Made by a program: the position numbers and the translations under genes. From assembly GCA_963169695.1 (NCBI GenBank), contig CAUJDS010000082.1, positions 1-64,000 of the forward strand: a stretch of 64,000 nucleotides of DNA, in the 5' to 3' direction. The DNA comes from Bdellovibrionota bacterium (GTDB lineage Bacteria > Bdellovibrionota > UBA1018 > CAUJDS01). The notes below the pieces were generated by a model, which was not told the origin of the DNA, did no database searches, and was given only the letters and a program-made list of their open reading frames with translations. Positions 16,406 to 25,175 of the stretch are shown here, one piece after another. Position 1 is the first letter of the stretch, and each line of letters begins with the position of its first letter.

Positions 16406-17776
16406 ATGGTTTGGGGATGGCTCTGGATGACAATGCTTCTACCCTTCGGAACGGTCGAAGCGGCGGACGTCCAAGTTCGTTGGATCAGTCCACGGGGAAA
16501 GCCATTGGATTTTCAGTGGCCAGTAATGAGCGAGTGGCAATGGAAGTCTTCAAAAAAAGACGGAGAGGTCGTTCGAGTGCCCTACCTTCGTACCTGGATA
16601 GGTCTACCAAGAGGTCTGGAAATAGCCACGACCCCAAAAGATGTACCCGAAATAGTGCCATCGCCTCCCAGTCCCCCGATCCTAGAAGCGGACACCTGGA
16701 TTGCGCTGGATACCACCGAACCGTCCCTAAGTACCACGCTAAGGTTTAGGGACTCACGAGATCCTATTCCGACAGAAGGAAGAATTACCGAACTTGGTTT
16801 GCTTATATCCAACCGCTCTCAGAACCCAGAAGTAAGCATGGACGAAGGATGCGCGGATATCGATCTGAAATTTAAGCCTTTTCAATCCGAGAAATCCACG
16901 GGCTATTCCTTTCTAGGCATTACTTGCAGTAAAAATAAAAAATCCGGATTGGACTTTGATCTGTACTATGATTCGGATGCTGAACTGAAAATGAGTGTAC
17001 TCGAAAAAGGAAAAGTAGAGCCAGGAACTCTTCGGGCTCACTACGAAGAAAAAGTGGAGAAGGGTAAAAAGCGAAATAAGCCAATTATTATAAAGATTAC
17101 TCGCCCTAATGCGACTGCATACCATCAGATTCTCTTCGATAGAACCAAACATAAGACGTGGACGTTTTTCACGGGCATGGGAATAACTTCCTATTCATAC
17201 AGTGATGAACAACCTGCGGGAAATGTCTCCCTGAATGCCATCGCCCTTACCCTGAAAGCAGGAGTTGCTTATCACTTAAGTAAGAGGTGGGATCTTGGAC
17301 TCAGTGCATTTGGGAACTTACTCAACTTGTCGTCAAGCATAACTCCATCTACTTATCCTGCTGCAAGGTTTATCGGAATCAATCTTCGGGCCGGCTGGAC
17401 TCTTGTTTCTGGACCACGTTTCTCCTTCAAACTTTCTCCTGGTTGGTATTACTGGGGGATGTTTGTATCCGATTCAAGTTACGGAATAGCAAGGGCTATG
17501 GGACCACAGATTTTTTTGATGAGTCAGTTCTCCATTTCAAAAAACAAATTTATGACTGCTTATCTAAAATTTGCTCCCGTATCATCGAGTCTGAGCGCTT
17601 TATCCTTTTCTAGTAGAGAATTGGCGGTCGGATTGACGTACCCATTGAGCTCTAATCGCTCACGCTATCAATGGTCGATAAGCTTGGACGCTTCACAGTT
17701 GACCATTGGTGAGGCCATCTCCGACACCAAACCTTCGCTCACCACGATATCGCTGGGAGCCGGTGTAGCATTCTAG
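16406..17776 (+). CDS. Outer-membrane beta-barrel protein, unknown role
   Basis: The 456-residue protein has a signal peptide ending TVEAAD and a Pro-rich linker near residue 90. The C-terminal 190 residues alternate aromatic and small residues in the manner of beta strands and finish TTISLGAGVAF, with the terminal Phe typical of outer-membrane barrels. The N-terminal 250 residues are probably a periplasmic or surface domain. AAGGA lies 7 bases before the start. I recognise no specific family. Confidence 0.7.
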   Translation: MVWGWLWMTMLLPFGTVEAADVQVRWISPRGKPLDFQWPVMSEWQWKSSKKDGEVVRVPYLRTWIGLPRGLEIATTPKDVPEIVPSPPSPPILEADTWIALDTTEPSLSTTLRFRDSRDPIPTEGRITELGLLISNRSQNPEVSMDEGCADIDLKFKPFQSEKSTGYSFLGITCSKNKKSGLDFDLYYDSDAELKMSVLEKGKVEPGTLRAHYEEKVEKGKKRNKPIIIKITRPNATAYHQILFDRTKHKTWTFFTGMGITSYSYSDEQPAGNVSLNAIALTLKAGVAYHLSKRWDLGLSAFGNLLNLSSSITPSTYPAARFIGINLRAGWTLVSGPRFSFKLSPGWYYWGMFVSDSSYGIARAMGPQIFLMSQFSISKNKFMTAYLKFAPVSSSLSALSFSSRELAVGLTYPLSSNRSRYQWSISLDASQLTIGEAISDTKPSLTTISLGAGVAF

Positions 17777-17781
17777 TAAAG

Positions 17782-18744
17782 TCACAATTCTTCTGATTGT
17801 GCTACAGGCATCACTTCGAGATTTTGCTTCGTCTTAGGAAGATCTTTCGGAAGCACACGCAGTATTGAATCAATGATAGCCGTTCTAATTTCTTCTTTAA
17901 GATGATCTCGACCAAAGACTATACTCACTTCTCTGCTAGGAATCGGCTTTAGAAATTCTCGAATGAGGGATTGAACCTTTGACGATCGATCTTGCATAAA
18001 GCTCAAGTATGGCAGGAGCGTATAACCTGAGTTTTGTTCAACAAGGCGCTTAAGTGTCTCAAGATTGCTACTTTGAAAATGAACATTTGGCATTAGTCGA
18101 CGCTTTTTTGTAGTGCCACATAACTGAATTACCTGATCACGAAGACAGTGCCCTTCATCTAAAAGCCAGATGTCCTCCGCCGATAGATCCGATTCTTTAA
18201 TTCGCTTCTTCTTAAAAAATTCATGACTCTCAGAAACAAAGAGGTAGAAAGGCTCATAAAATAGTACTTGCTCTCTGATTGAGGGTTGCCCCAGTGGTGT
18301 AACTAGAATTCCAGCGTCAATTTGCTCGAGGTCCAACCTGGAAATAATCTCTTCCGTTTTTAACTCGTCGATGGTGAGTTCGACTTTCGGATAGGTCTTT
18401 GAAAAATAGGGCAAGAATAGCGGTATCAAATAGGGCGAGAGAGTCGGAATGACTCCGAGTCTAAAACTACCTTGCGGCTCCGCGGAACCACTCTTCCCAA
18501 TAGTTTCCAATTTCTGCAACTCTGATAAGATTTTACGGGCCTGCCCTATAATAATCATACCCCTTGTAGTGGGCACAATCGGTTGTCTCGAGCGATCAAA
18601 GATGCTTACTCCTAACTCCTCCTCAGCCTTCTTCAACTGCATACTAAGTGTAGGTTGGGAAACATGGCAAGCCCTGGATGCCTTTCCAAAGTGCCTGTGA
18701 ATATCGACCGCAACAATATAAGATAGTTGTGTAAGCGTTGGCAT
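17782..18744 (-). CDS. oxyR: OxyR, peroxide-sensing LysR-type regulator
   Basis: The 320-residue LysR-type regulator has an N-terminal winged helix-turn-helix (residues 1-60; HVSQPTLSMQLKKAEEELG). It also has the redox switch LLDEGHCLRDQVIQLCG with C200 and C209, equivalent to C199 and C208 of E. coli OxyR, which form a disulphide on peroxide exposure. It should activate peroxide-defence genes; none of those is adjacent. It converges on the barrel gene with only five bases between stop codons. Confidence 0.9.
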   Translation of the reverse strand: MPTLTQLSYIVAVDIHRHFGKASRACHVSQPTLSMQLKKAEEELGVSIFDRSRQPIVPTTRGMIIIGQARKILSELQKLETIGKSGSAEPQGSFRLGVIPTLSPYLIPLFLPYFSKTYPKVELTIDELKTEEIISRLDLEQIDAGILVTPLGQPSIREQVLFYEPFYLFVSESHEFFKKKRIKESDLSAEDIWLLDEGHCLRDQVIQLCGTTKKRRLMPNVHFQSSNLETLKRLVEQNSGYTLLPYLSFMQDRSSKVQSLIREFLKPIPSREVSIVFGRDHLKEEIRTAIIDSILRVLPKDLPKTKQNLEVMPVAQSEEL

Positions 18745-18821
18745 GTTTATAGTTTAAAATTATGGATCATTACAATCAATAGACATTACCGTAACTTCGA
18801 GATAAAGCCCAGTAAGTTAAG

Positions 18822-19187
18822 TTACTTCTTCTTCCGAGGACAGTATCCAGGCTTTGAACCAATTCGAGGAAATTCTCTGCAAACCCTTGGGCGTTGTTCA
18901 TAAACTCTACATCGCCGTTCGGCATTGAGATGAATGCAGTCGTTATTAGGCTTCTGGGCCAGAATAAATATTTGTTTCTTAGGAAGGAAGTCTTGAATCA
19001 AATTCGATTTTAGTAATCGCTTCGCGGTGTCAGCCAATGAAAAGGAAAGCTCTTCTTCACTCGCATAACCCAATCGAATGATATCGATCGCGTTCATTTC
19101 CACCGGCATCGTGCAACATGCCGCCCAACAGGTGGTACAATTCTTCTTCTGATACTTTGTCCAGTGGTCAAGATTCTGGAGATTCAT
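18822..19187 (-). CDS. YkgJ-type Cys-cluster (zinc/iron-chelating) protein
   Basis: The 121-residue protein contains the N-terminal cluster NCTTCWAACC and later CRVYEQRPRVCREFP and YCPRK, the conserved Cys set of the YkgJ/CxxCxxCC domain thought to bind zinc or an Fe-S cluster. Its gene overlaps the end of the upstream radical SAM gene by 20 bases, so they are co-expressed and may act in the same modification pathway. Its exact role is unknown. Confidence 0.75.
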   Translation of the reverse strand: MNLQNLDHWTKYQKKNCTTCWAACCTMPVEMNAIDIIRLGYASEEELSFSLADTAKRLLKSNLIQDFLPKKQIFILAQKPNNDCIHLNAERRCRVYEQRPRVCREFPRIGSKPGYCPRKKK

Positions 19188-21093
19188 ATAAAACCTTTTT
19201 TACAAAATCCTTCGGCAATCGGACCTTAGCTTTTCTGGGATAAAACCATCGACCTGCCATATCGTCTAACGCGAGACCGTGCATATAGTTATAGAGAGCG
19301 GATCGTAGCACCGCTCCCACTTCATCCCAGTCACAGTCGGACTGCGGGTCAAAGAACGGAAGGTCATTCTTGGAAAAAGTCTTTGAAGAATTGCCGCTAG
19401 GAGAGGACAGAAGTTTGATTTGAAACCGATCTGGATCTTGCCCCACTGGGCTATGTACCGTTGCAGAAAATCGATGCCAAAAGCCTGAATGAATACATCC
19501 ATTCAGAAAAAGCTGCCGCACAAATTCTAAACTCTCTGCAGCTTCTTGGTAAGTCTGCGAAGGAAAACCATACATAAGATAGGCGTGTACCAAAATACCA
19601 ACTTTTGAAAAAGAATGCGTCACTTGTGCGGCCTGTTCTAATGAAACCCCCTTCTGAATGAGAGCAAGGATTCGTGGTGAAGCTACCTCCAATCCACCCG
19701 TAACCGCAATACAACCTGCTTGAGCCATGAGCTCTACTAGGTCTGAAGTGAATGTCTTTTCAAACCGAATATTACCCCACCAGCTAAACTGACAGCCACG
19801 ATCGATAATCTCTTGAGAAACGGCCCTCAGAAGCGCTGGTGGCGCGGCCTCATCAACGAAATGGAACCCAGTAATTCCGGTCTGAAGGGACAAAGCTAGC
19901 ATTTGATCGACGATTTTTTTTGCCTTCATGGGATCGTAGCGGCCAATGTAGTCGAGTGAAAGGTCACAAAATGTGCATTTCTTCCAATAGCAACCGTGGG
20001 CAAGCGTTAGCTTGATCCATCTGCCTTCGGTCCAGAGCCGATTGACCGGATTGAGCATTTCAAACATCGAAAAGTAGTCATTCCATTGAACCCCTGCGTA
20101 ATCTGGAAGGGCTCTCTCATTCATAGTCAGCGGTTTTGGGGAAGTGTGACAGTAATTTATTTGTCCCTCTTTCCTTTTATGGAAGGTCCGAACCAGGATC
20201 GATGGCGCACTTTTTCCATTGATAAAATTAAGAATCGCTTCAAGCGGCTGCTCCCCGTCATCAAAGGTGATAAAATCAAAATAATCAAAGACTGATTCAT
20301 CCTTGAGTTCACGAAGTTCAGTGTTGACGAATCCTCCCCCAAGAAGAATTGGCACTCCGGGAAATGTTTCTCGAACAATTTGCGCAATTTTGAACGCAAA
20401 GAACACATTGCCGGCAAACGGGGCCGTTATCGCAACCAAATCAGGCCTAATTTCTTTGAGATGGTGAACGGTCAATTCTCTCAGCAATTTGACAATGATG
20501 CTCTCATTGGATTCAAGTGCTTTTTTGAGTCCATCGAAGCTAGGTGCCGAGGCCGCTAACTTCTCAGCATAGCGAGAAAATCCGAACTCCGGGTCGACAC
20601 CTTCTCGGATGGCATCTGCTAAATCATCAAGGTATAGACTCGCAAAGTGTAAGGCTTGATCCCGAACGCCCAATCGGCCAAAAGCCCATTCAAGGGATTC
20701 ACTATCTTGAATTTGCAAAAAACGCGGTCCTTCGGGCAGAAAATTTCTAGAAGCAATACGATAGATCCAAGCTTCATCTTGACCCTGCAGAAACCGAATA
20801 ACTGGTTCGATGCTGGCTTCATAGTCGCCGTAATGCGCAACAAAGTGTTGGACGCTTGGCGATTGGTGATGGGTTGATTGAAGGAGCAGGGCATGCAATT
20901 GCTTGAGACCCGCTTTAGAAAAAATCGCCAGGAGCAGTTCAATCGATAGATCAGATTGGACCGGGTCGTGACCAAGGGACTTGAGATGGCCAGACAAGAC
21001 CGGCATCGCCGGGTAGGGCGTGTTTGTTTGTAATAGTGGGGGGGTAACTAACCAGACTTTCATGCCAGGGGGTGATCTATCAGTTTTGGTCAA
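19168..21093 (-). CDS. B12-binding-type radical SAM protein
   Basis: The 641-residue protein has an N-terminal cobalamin-binding-like region (MKVWLVTPPLLQTNTPYPAM; later VPILLGGGFVNTELREL). A radical SAM core follows, with the 4Fe-4S motif GCYWKKCTFCDLS (C-x4-C-x2-C) near residue 365. TGFHFVDEAAPP and TGGLEVASPRIL are strands of the SAM-binding barrel. B12-dependent radical SAM enzymes of this layout act as methyltransferases or in lipid and RiPP modification; the substrate is unknown. It is followed directly by the Cys-cluster protein gene. An extra residue in the Cys motif (C-x4-C instead of C-x3-C) is worth noting. Confidence 0.8.
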   Translation of the reverse strand: MTKTDRSPPGMKVWLVTPPLLQTNTPYPAMPVLSGHLKSLGHDPVQSDLSIELLLAIFSKAGLKQLHALLLQSTHHQSPSVQHFVAHYGDYEASIEPVIRFLQGQDEAWIYRIASRNFLPEGPRFLQIQDSESLEWAFGRLGVRDQALHFASLYLDDLADAIREGVDPEFGFSRYAEKLAASAPSFDGLKKALESNESIIVKLLRELTVHHLKEIRPDLVAITAPFAGNVFFAFKIAQIVRETFPGVPILLGGGFVNTELRELKDESVFDYFDFITFDDGEQPLEAILNFINGKSAPSILVRTFHKRKEGQINYCHTSPKPLTMNERALPDYAGVQWNDYFSMFEMLNPVNRLWTEGRWIKLTLAHGCYWKKCTFCDLSLDYIGRYDPMKAKKIVDQMLALSLQTGITGFHFVDEAAPPALLRAVSQEIIDRGCQFSWWGNIRFEKTFTSDLVELMAQAGCIAVTGGLEVASPRILALIQKGVSLEQAAQVTHSFSKVGILVHAYLMYGFPSQTYQEAAESLEFVRQLFLNGCIHSGFWHRFSATVHSPVGQDPDRFQIKLLSSPSGNSSKTFSKNDLPFFDPQSDCDWDEVGAVLRSALYNYMHGLALDDMAGRWFYPRKAKVRLPKDFVKKVLYESPES

Positions 21094-21129
21094 TTATTGC
21101 GAGACTTAGAACGTGAATCTAATTCACAT

Positions 21130-21933
21130 TCAATCGTATCGCTGGTCTCGCTGACTCAGAATCCTTGAAGTCTCTGCATCCACAATTACACGTCTACCCG
21201 CTACTTGAACCTGGTAGGCATGATGCCCCTTAGCCACGCCACCTGAAACCCGACTGATCCAAATAATGGATTTAGCGACACTAGGTAGTTGCTGAAACTC
21301 ACTTGGCTGAGCATTCTGAAACCGCGTCAATGATAACTCCGCACTTTGAACAGCCGCTTCACTACCAATGACCTTTGAATTGCTGATTTCCACGTGTGGC
21401 AAATAGCTGGAATCCAGATTGAGGAGCTCGCCACGAGGTCCAAAGTTCATCGTTATTTTTCCCCAAGGCTCTAAGGACGCATCCCGATTGCTCTGCTCAA
21501 AAGTCACTTGAGCTGTGCTTTGCCCAGGGGCCAAGCCTTTGAGGGAGAGGGAGCTAATTTCTTCAATACCAAGTAGTTCCGCGAAGTCCTTGAGGACTTC
21601 CAGTGCATGGCTTCTGATCATTTCGGGGTTCTTAGGATCAAAACTTGAACCACCTTGGCTACTCTCAGCAACCTGCCCCTTGAGCTTCGTAATGACTCCC
21701 TCGGTCTCGGATTCTACCCGAAGCTGATAGCCATGCTTTTTGGTGGCCTCCTGTAGTAGATCCTCTTTTCGATTTATTTGAGCTGGCCCCCTCAGTGCAG
21801 GTACCCGCTTTGAAGCTGAAGCGTGGATGGCCAGAACATCTCGATATTCGGTTCGAGTCTCGGGAGCCGTGCGTACCTGCCATGTCAGCAAACCAGTCAA
21901 AGCCATAGCAATTATAATCAGTTTCAGTTTCAA
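21130..21933 (-). CDS. FTP/PepSY-like propeptide protein
   Basis: The 267-residue product begins with a signal or anchor helix and then resembles the fungalysin/thermolysin propeptide (FTP) and PepSY regions of M4/M36 metallopeptidase precursors. It has helices around ALEVLKDFAELLGI, a conserved strand YQVQVAGRRVIVDAETSRIL at the C-terminus, and no catalytic motif. It follows the zinc peptidase gene by only 17 bases. The reading that it is a separately encoded inhibitor or folding chaperone for that peptidase is inference from family knowledge and position. Confidence 0.6.
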   Translation of the reverse strand: MKLKLIIIAMALTGLLTWQVRTAPETRTEYRDVLAIHASASKRVPALRGPAQINRKEDLLQEATKKHGYQLRVESETEGVITKLKGQVAESSQGGSSFDPKNPEMIRSHALEVLKDFAELLGIEEISSLSLKGLAPGQSTAQVTFEQSNRDASLEPWGKITMNFGPRGELLNLDSSYLPHVEISNSKVIGSEAAVQSAELSLTRFQNAQPSEFQQLPSVAKSIIWISRVSGGVAKGHHAYQVQVAGRRVIVDAETSRILSQRDQRYD

Positions 21934-21950
21934 CTTTTCCCTCCTTGGAA

Positions 21951-23798
21951 TTATTGAATTTGAGTCTGGATCGTGAGGTTTTGGGCAGGAGCATTTTTCG
22001 AACGAATCCTGAGGTGAAACTGTACGGTCGCTCCAGGACTATTGTCGACGCTTGCCCAAATCCCTGTATACCAACGTGATCTAAAAAAAGGATTGCTACC
22101 AAAATAGGTATTGGTCATCGGCACGGACGATGCTCCGGCCCCATAGTTCAATGCCTGTAGGATATTGGATCCATTGACCTTGAAATAGCTTACCTGTGCC
22201 TCTGTATCACTGACAGATCCATAGTTGATGTCAGGGCCAAGTAGGTGGACAGGCCCATCCACTGTAACACTGATATTCAAACTTCCCACTGTCAGTGGGT
22301 CATTGTTTTGAATGTCAAACCAGAGGACAACAATTTCTCCTGAGTTCAGCCGATGATTCAACCCTGACTGTGGGCTCTGAGGAATTGAGAAAGGACTGTA
22401 GCCCAACTTGGAAATCCAATTTTTGAGCGTGCCGACATCATCAACTATAGAAAGACCAGGCGTCCCATTTTCTCCAGGTCCCACGGATGCCCAATTCGAC
22501 CCAGCCTGTGCGACTTCCCACAATCCTCGCGCTAGCAGTGCACCCTTGATCTCTTCGATTTCTTGCACGCTTGCTCCCACAAGTGGAGCTACTTGAACAA
22601 TAGTAGAGCCAAACTCAACAAAAGTAACCGGAGAGATGTCTGCAAGTGTTGGCTTTGGAAGTAACTTGAGGGACTCTAAGACAATTTTAAACATCAGTTG
22701 TTTTGCTCTATCTCGATCTCCCGATAGACTCAAAAGACTCTGGTAGACATCCCAAATTGCCCCTGCAAAAAATATTCCGGTATTATGAATTTCTTCCTGA
22801 GATTCATAGCTAAGAAATGCATTCTTCAAAAAAGAAGGACCGTAGTAGTTATTTCCATAGGGCCACCCCATTCCATCGGGATAGGAATAGCTAATGTGAT
22901 TGGATACTGCAGAAAATCCGGATGGCTCCCTGCTAAAATGCGCACAGTCTGGGTATCCGGGATCATAGGCGGGACAGCGCTGTAATCCTCTGCGACCGTC
23001 ATATCCACCAAAGAAATTTCCCAATGCCCAGCGGCTGAAGGTACGAACATCCAATCCAGTTGGTACGGCGGGTTCATCTAAGAAAATAAGTGCAAGTGCG
23101 TCCGAGACCGCTTCATTGATACTTCCAGCTTCATCATAAAAAAACTGATTGAGGTCGTAACTCGTAGAGTAAGTATTCAGCGTATTGCCGTGCTGAAGTT
23201 CATGAACAACCACCGTACTATCGTCGGCATAGGAAGCCCCAAGAGTACTCGCCGAGTCACCTAGGCAAACCGTCTCAAAAAATCCACCAGAACTGCGCCG
23301 TGAGCGTGAATAAAACGCATTGTCCTGCAACATACAATGCGCGATGACTCGAGCAGGATACTGGACATTTGCCTGATACCCAAAGCTATCCGCATAGCTT
23401 CTATAAGAATGTGCTACGTGATACGACATGGCTTCTTGAAATTCAGGCTGCTTTGATAGGTACTGAAATTTATTCTGTGGGTCGAAGGCGTAGAAGTTTC
23501 CACCACAGAGACGGCCATTCACTACGGAAGTGTATCGACCTTCTAAGATGCCTTTTCCAGTCAGGTCTGCGAGTGACACTTCACTGCGATAAGTATCCAG
23601 GTCCTTTGAATAAGGTGAAAGAAGGGGCAGGCCAGCTGCATAAGCAGGATCAATATGATAGACGAGTGCAGACCCAGTGGTTGGTGCCACTAAACTTAAG
23701 TTGGAGGTTTTGCAATCAGTACTGAGCGGCGATTCCTTTTTTGAACCGCATCCAGTTAATAATAGAATCCCAACTAGGAGAAGAATCCTTCTTCCCAC
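21951..23798 (-). CDS. Lipoprotein zinc metallopeptidase, M4/M36-like
   Basis: The 615-residue product starts with a lipoprotein signal (LLTGC lipobox near residue 17). The zinc site is VVHELQHGN (H-E-x-x-H near residue 198), and the third ligand is probably Glu in SINEAVSDALA about 30 residues later, the spacing of thermolysin-like and fungalysin-like peptidases. The C-terminal 200 residues look like one or two beta domains (proprotein convertase-P or Ig-like). The protein should sit on the periplasmic or outer face of the outer membrane. Unlike normal family members it has no N-terminal propeptide; the next gene seems to supply one. Confidence 0.75.
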   Translation of the reverse strand: MGRRILLLVGILLLTGCGSKKESPLSTDCKTSNLSLVAPTTGSALVYHIDPAYAAGLPLLSPYSKDLDTYRSEVSLADLTGKGILEGRYTSVVNGRLCGGNFYAFDPQNKFQYLSKQPEFQEAMSYHVAHSYRSYADSFGYQANVQYPARVIAHCMLQDNAFYSRSRRSSGGFFETVCLGDSASTLGASYADDSTVVVHELQHGNTLNTYSTSYDLNQFFYDEAGSINEAVSDALALIFLDEPAVPTGLDVRTFSRWALGNFFGGYDGRRGLQRCPAYDPGYPDCAHFSREPSGFSAVSNHISYSYPDGMGWPYGNNYYGPSFLKNAFLSYESQEEIHNTGIFFAGAIWDVYQSLLSLSGDRDRAKQLMFKIVLESLKLLPKPTLADISPVTFVEFGSTIVQVAPLVGASVQEIEEIKGALLARGLWEVAQAGSNWASVGPGENGTPGLSIVDDVGTLKNWISKLGYSPFSIPQSPQSGLNHRLNSGEIVVLWFDIQNNDPLTVGSLNISVTVDGPVHLLGPDINYGSVSDTEAQVSYFKVNGSNILQALNYGAGASSVPMTNTYFGSNPFFRSRWYTGIWASVDNSPGATVQFHLRIRSKNAPAQNLTIQTQIQ

Positions 23799-23936
23799 TA
23801 AATCTCCCGACCCGAAAACCGTCCTTGATTCTCAGTAAAAATATTTTATATGAAAAATTTCTTAAATCCAGAACAATGGTTCTCCCCAGAAGTGCAGAGC
23901 TCCAATTGAGTAAGCGATAGTCAAAAGATTGACGAC

Positions 23937-25175
23937 TTAGCGCCAGGGATTAGATCGAACTTCTACTTGGCGCAATGACTTTTCAAGTTCGCGTATAATT
24001 TCTTTGCTATGTTCGACGCCCCTCGTTTCGAGGGTAAGATGAACAGTCGTTTCGTCGAGCATAGTGGATGGCTCGTTTCGATCGTGAATTGCCTGAATCA
24101 CACTTGCACCTTGTTGGGCAATAAGATGGGTGAGCTGGTAAAGAGATCCTGGTTTATCACTGATAATGACACTGATACGAAGGCGGCGACCACTTTCCAT
24201 CAATCCTTGATCGATGATCCTTGCAAGGAGATTCACATCAATATTTCCACCGGAAATAATCAGTACTACTTTCTTACCTGCCAAATCATCTTTCATTTTC
24301 TCTAAGATCGCTAAGGGTAGTGCTCCCGCACCTTCCGCCACAATTTTCGCATCCTCCATCAATGCCAGAAGTGCACTTGCTATTTCGTCATCTTCTGCAG
24401 AAGCAAAGGTATCAACATTGGGTTGAAGCAAAGCCAACATAGTCGACGATGCTTCTGGAACTGATATCCCATCGGCAAAGGTTCGGGACTGGTCGATTTT
24501 GATGGCAATTCCCTTTTTTACGGAATCCACCATAGAGGAGCAACCGCTTGCCTGGCAGGCGATAACTTTAGTTTTTTTACTGAGGCTCTTAATCGCAATC
24601 GAAACTCCGGACATCAATCCACCACCACCGACAGGCCCTATCACCACATCGGCGTCTGTGAGTTGATCCATTATCTCAAGTCCCACCGTTCCTTGTCCAG
24701 CTATGACCATAGGATCAAGGTAAGCCGGGACATAAATCGCACCGCGCTCTTCTGCCATTCGCTTGGCTACACGATTGGCTTCGTTGTAATTGTTTCCTTC
24801 TAAATGAACCTGCGCTCCCAATTTTCGAGTTTTATGAATTTTGGTATGCGGAGCTTCCTTCGGCATTACAATGAGTGCCTCTGTTTTCATTTTCTTAGAG
24901 GCCCACGCCACTCCTTGAGCGTGATTGCCTAAGCTTGCCGCGATAATTCCACGTTTTCTCTCATCATCGGAGAGCTGACTTATTTTATAGAGCGCTCCTC
25001 GAATTTTAAAGGAACCAATAGGTAGAAAATTTTCAAGCTTGAGATAGACTTCGCATCCCATTCGGATAGACAATTTATCACTCCGCAATAACGGACTAGG
25101 TTGAAAGTACTGCTGAAGCACTTTCCTAGCCTTTTCGATGTCCTTTATGCTGATATCAAACAATTCTTCACTCAT
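23937..25175 (-). CDS. ilvA: Threonine ammonia-lyase with ACT domain
   Basis: The 412-residue protein is a PLP fold-type II enzyme with the catalytic lysine K57 in GSFKIRGALY, the Asn loop SLGNHAQGVA, the phosphate-binding GPVGGGGLMSG and the C-terminal SGGNID. The last 80 residues are one ACT domain (RISVIISDKPGSLYQLTHLI). It deaminates threonine (and serine) to 2-oxobutyrate, the first step of isoleucine synthesis or of threonine breakdown. The single ACT domain and short length resemble the TdcB-like or Corynebacterium forms rather than E. coli IlvA. Its ATG overlaps the stop of the metallophosphoesterase gene. Confidence 0.9.
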   Translation of the reverse strand: MSEELFDISIKDIEKARKVLQQYFQPSPLLRSDKLSIRMGCEVYLKLENFLPIGSFKIRGALYKISQLSDDERKRGIIAASLGNHAQGVAWASKKMKTEALIVMPKEAPHTKIHKTRKLGAQVHLEGNNYNEANRVAKRMAEERGAIYVPAYLDPMVIAGQGTVGLEIMDQLTDADVVIGPVGGGGLMSGVSIAIKSLSKKTKVIACQASGCSSMVDSVKKGIAIKIDQSRTFADGISVPEASSTMLALLQPNVDTFASAEDDEIASALLALMEDAKIVAEGAGALPLAILEKMKDDLAGKKVVLIISGGNIDVNLLARIIDQGLMESGRRLRISVIISDKPGSLYQLTHLIAQQGASVIQAIHDRNEPSTMLDETTVHLTLETRGVEHSKEIIRELEKSLRQVEVRSNPWR

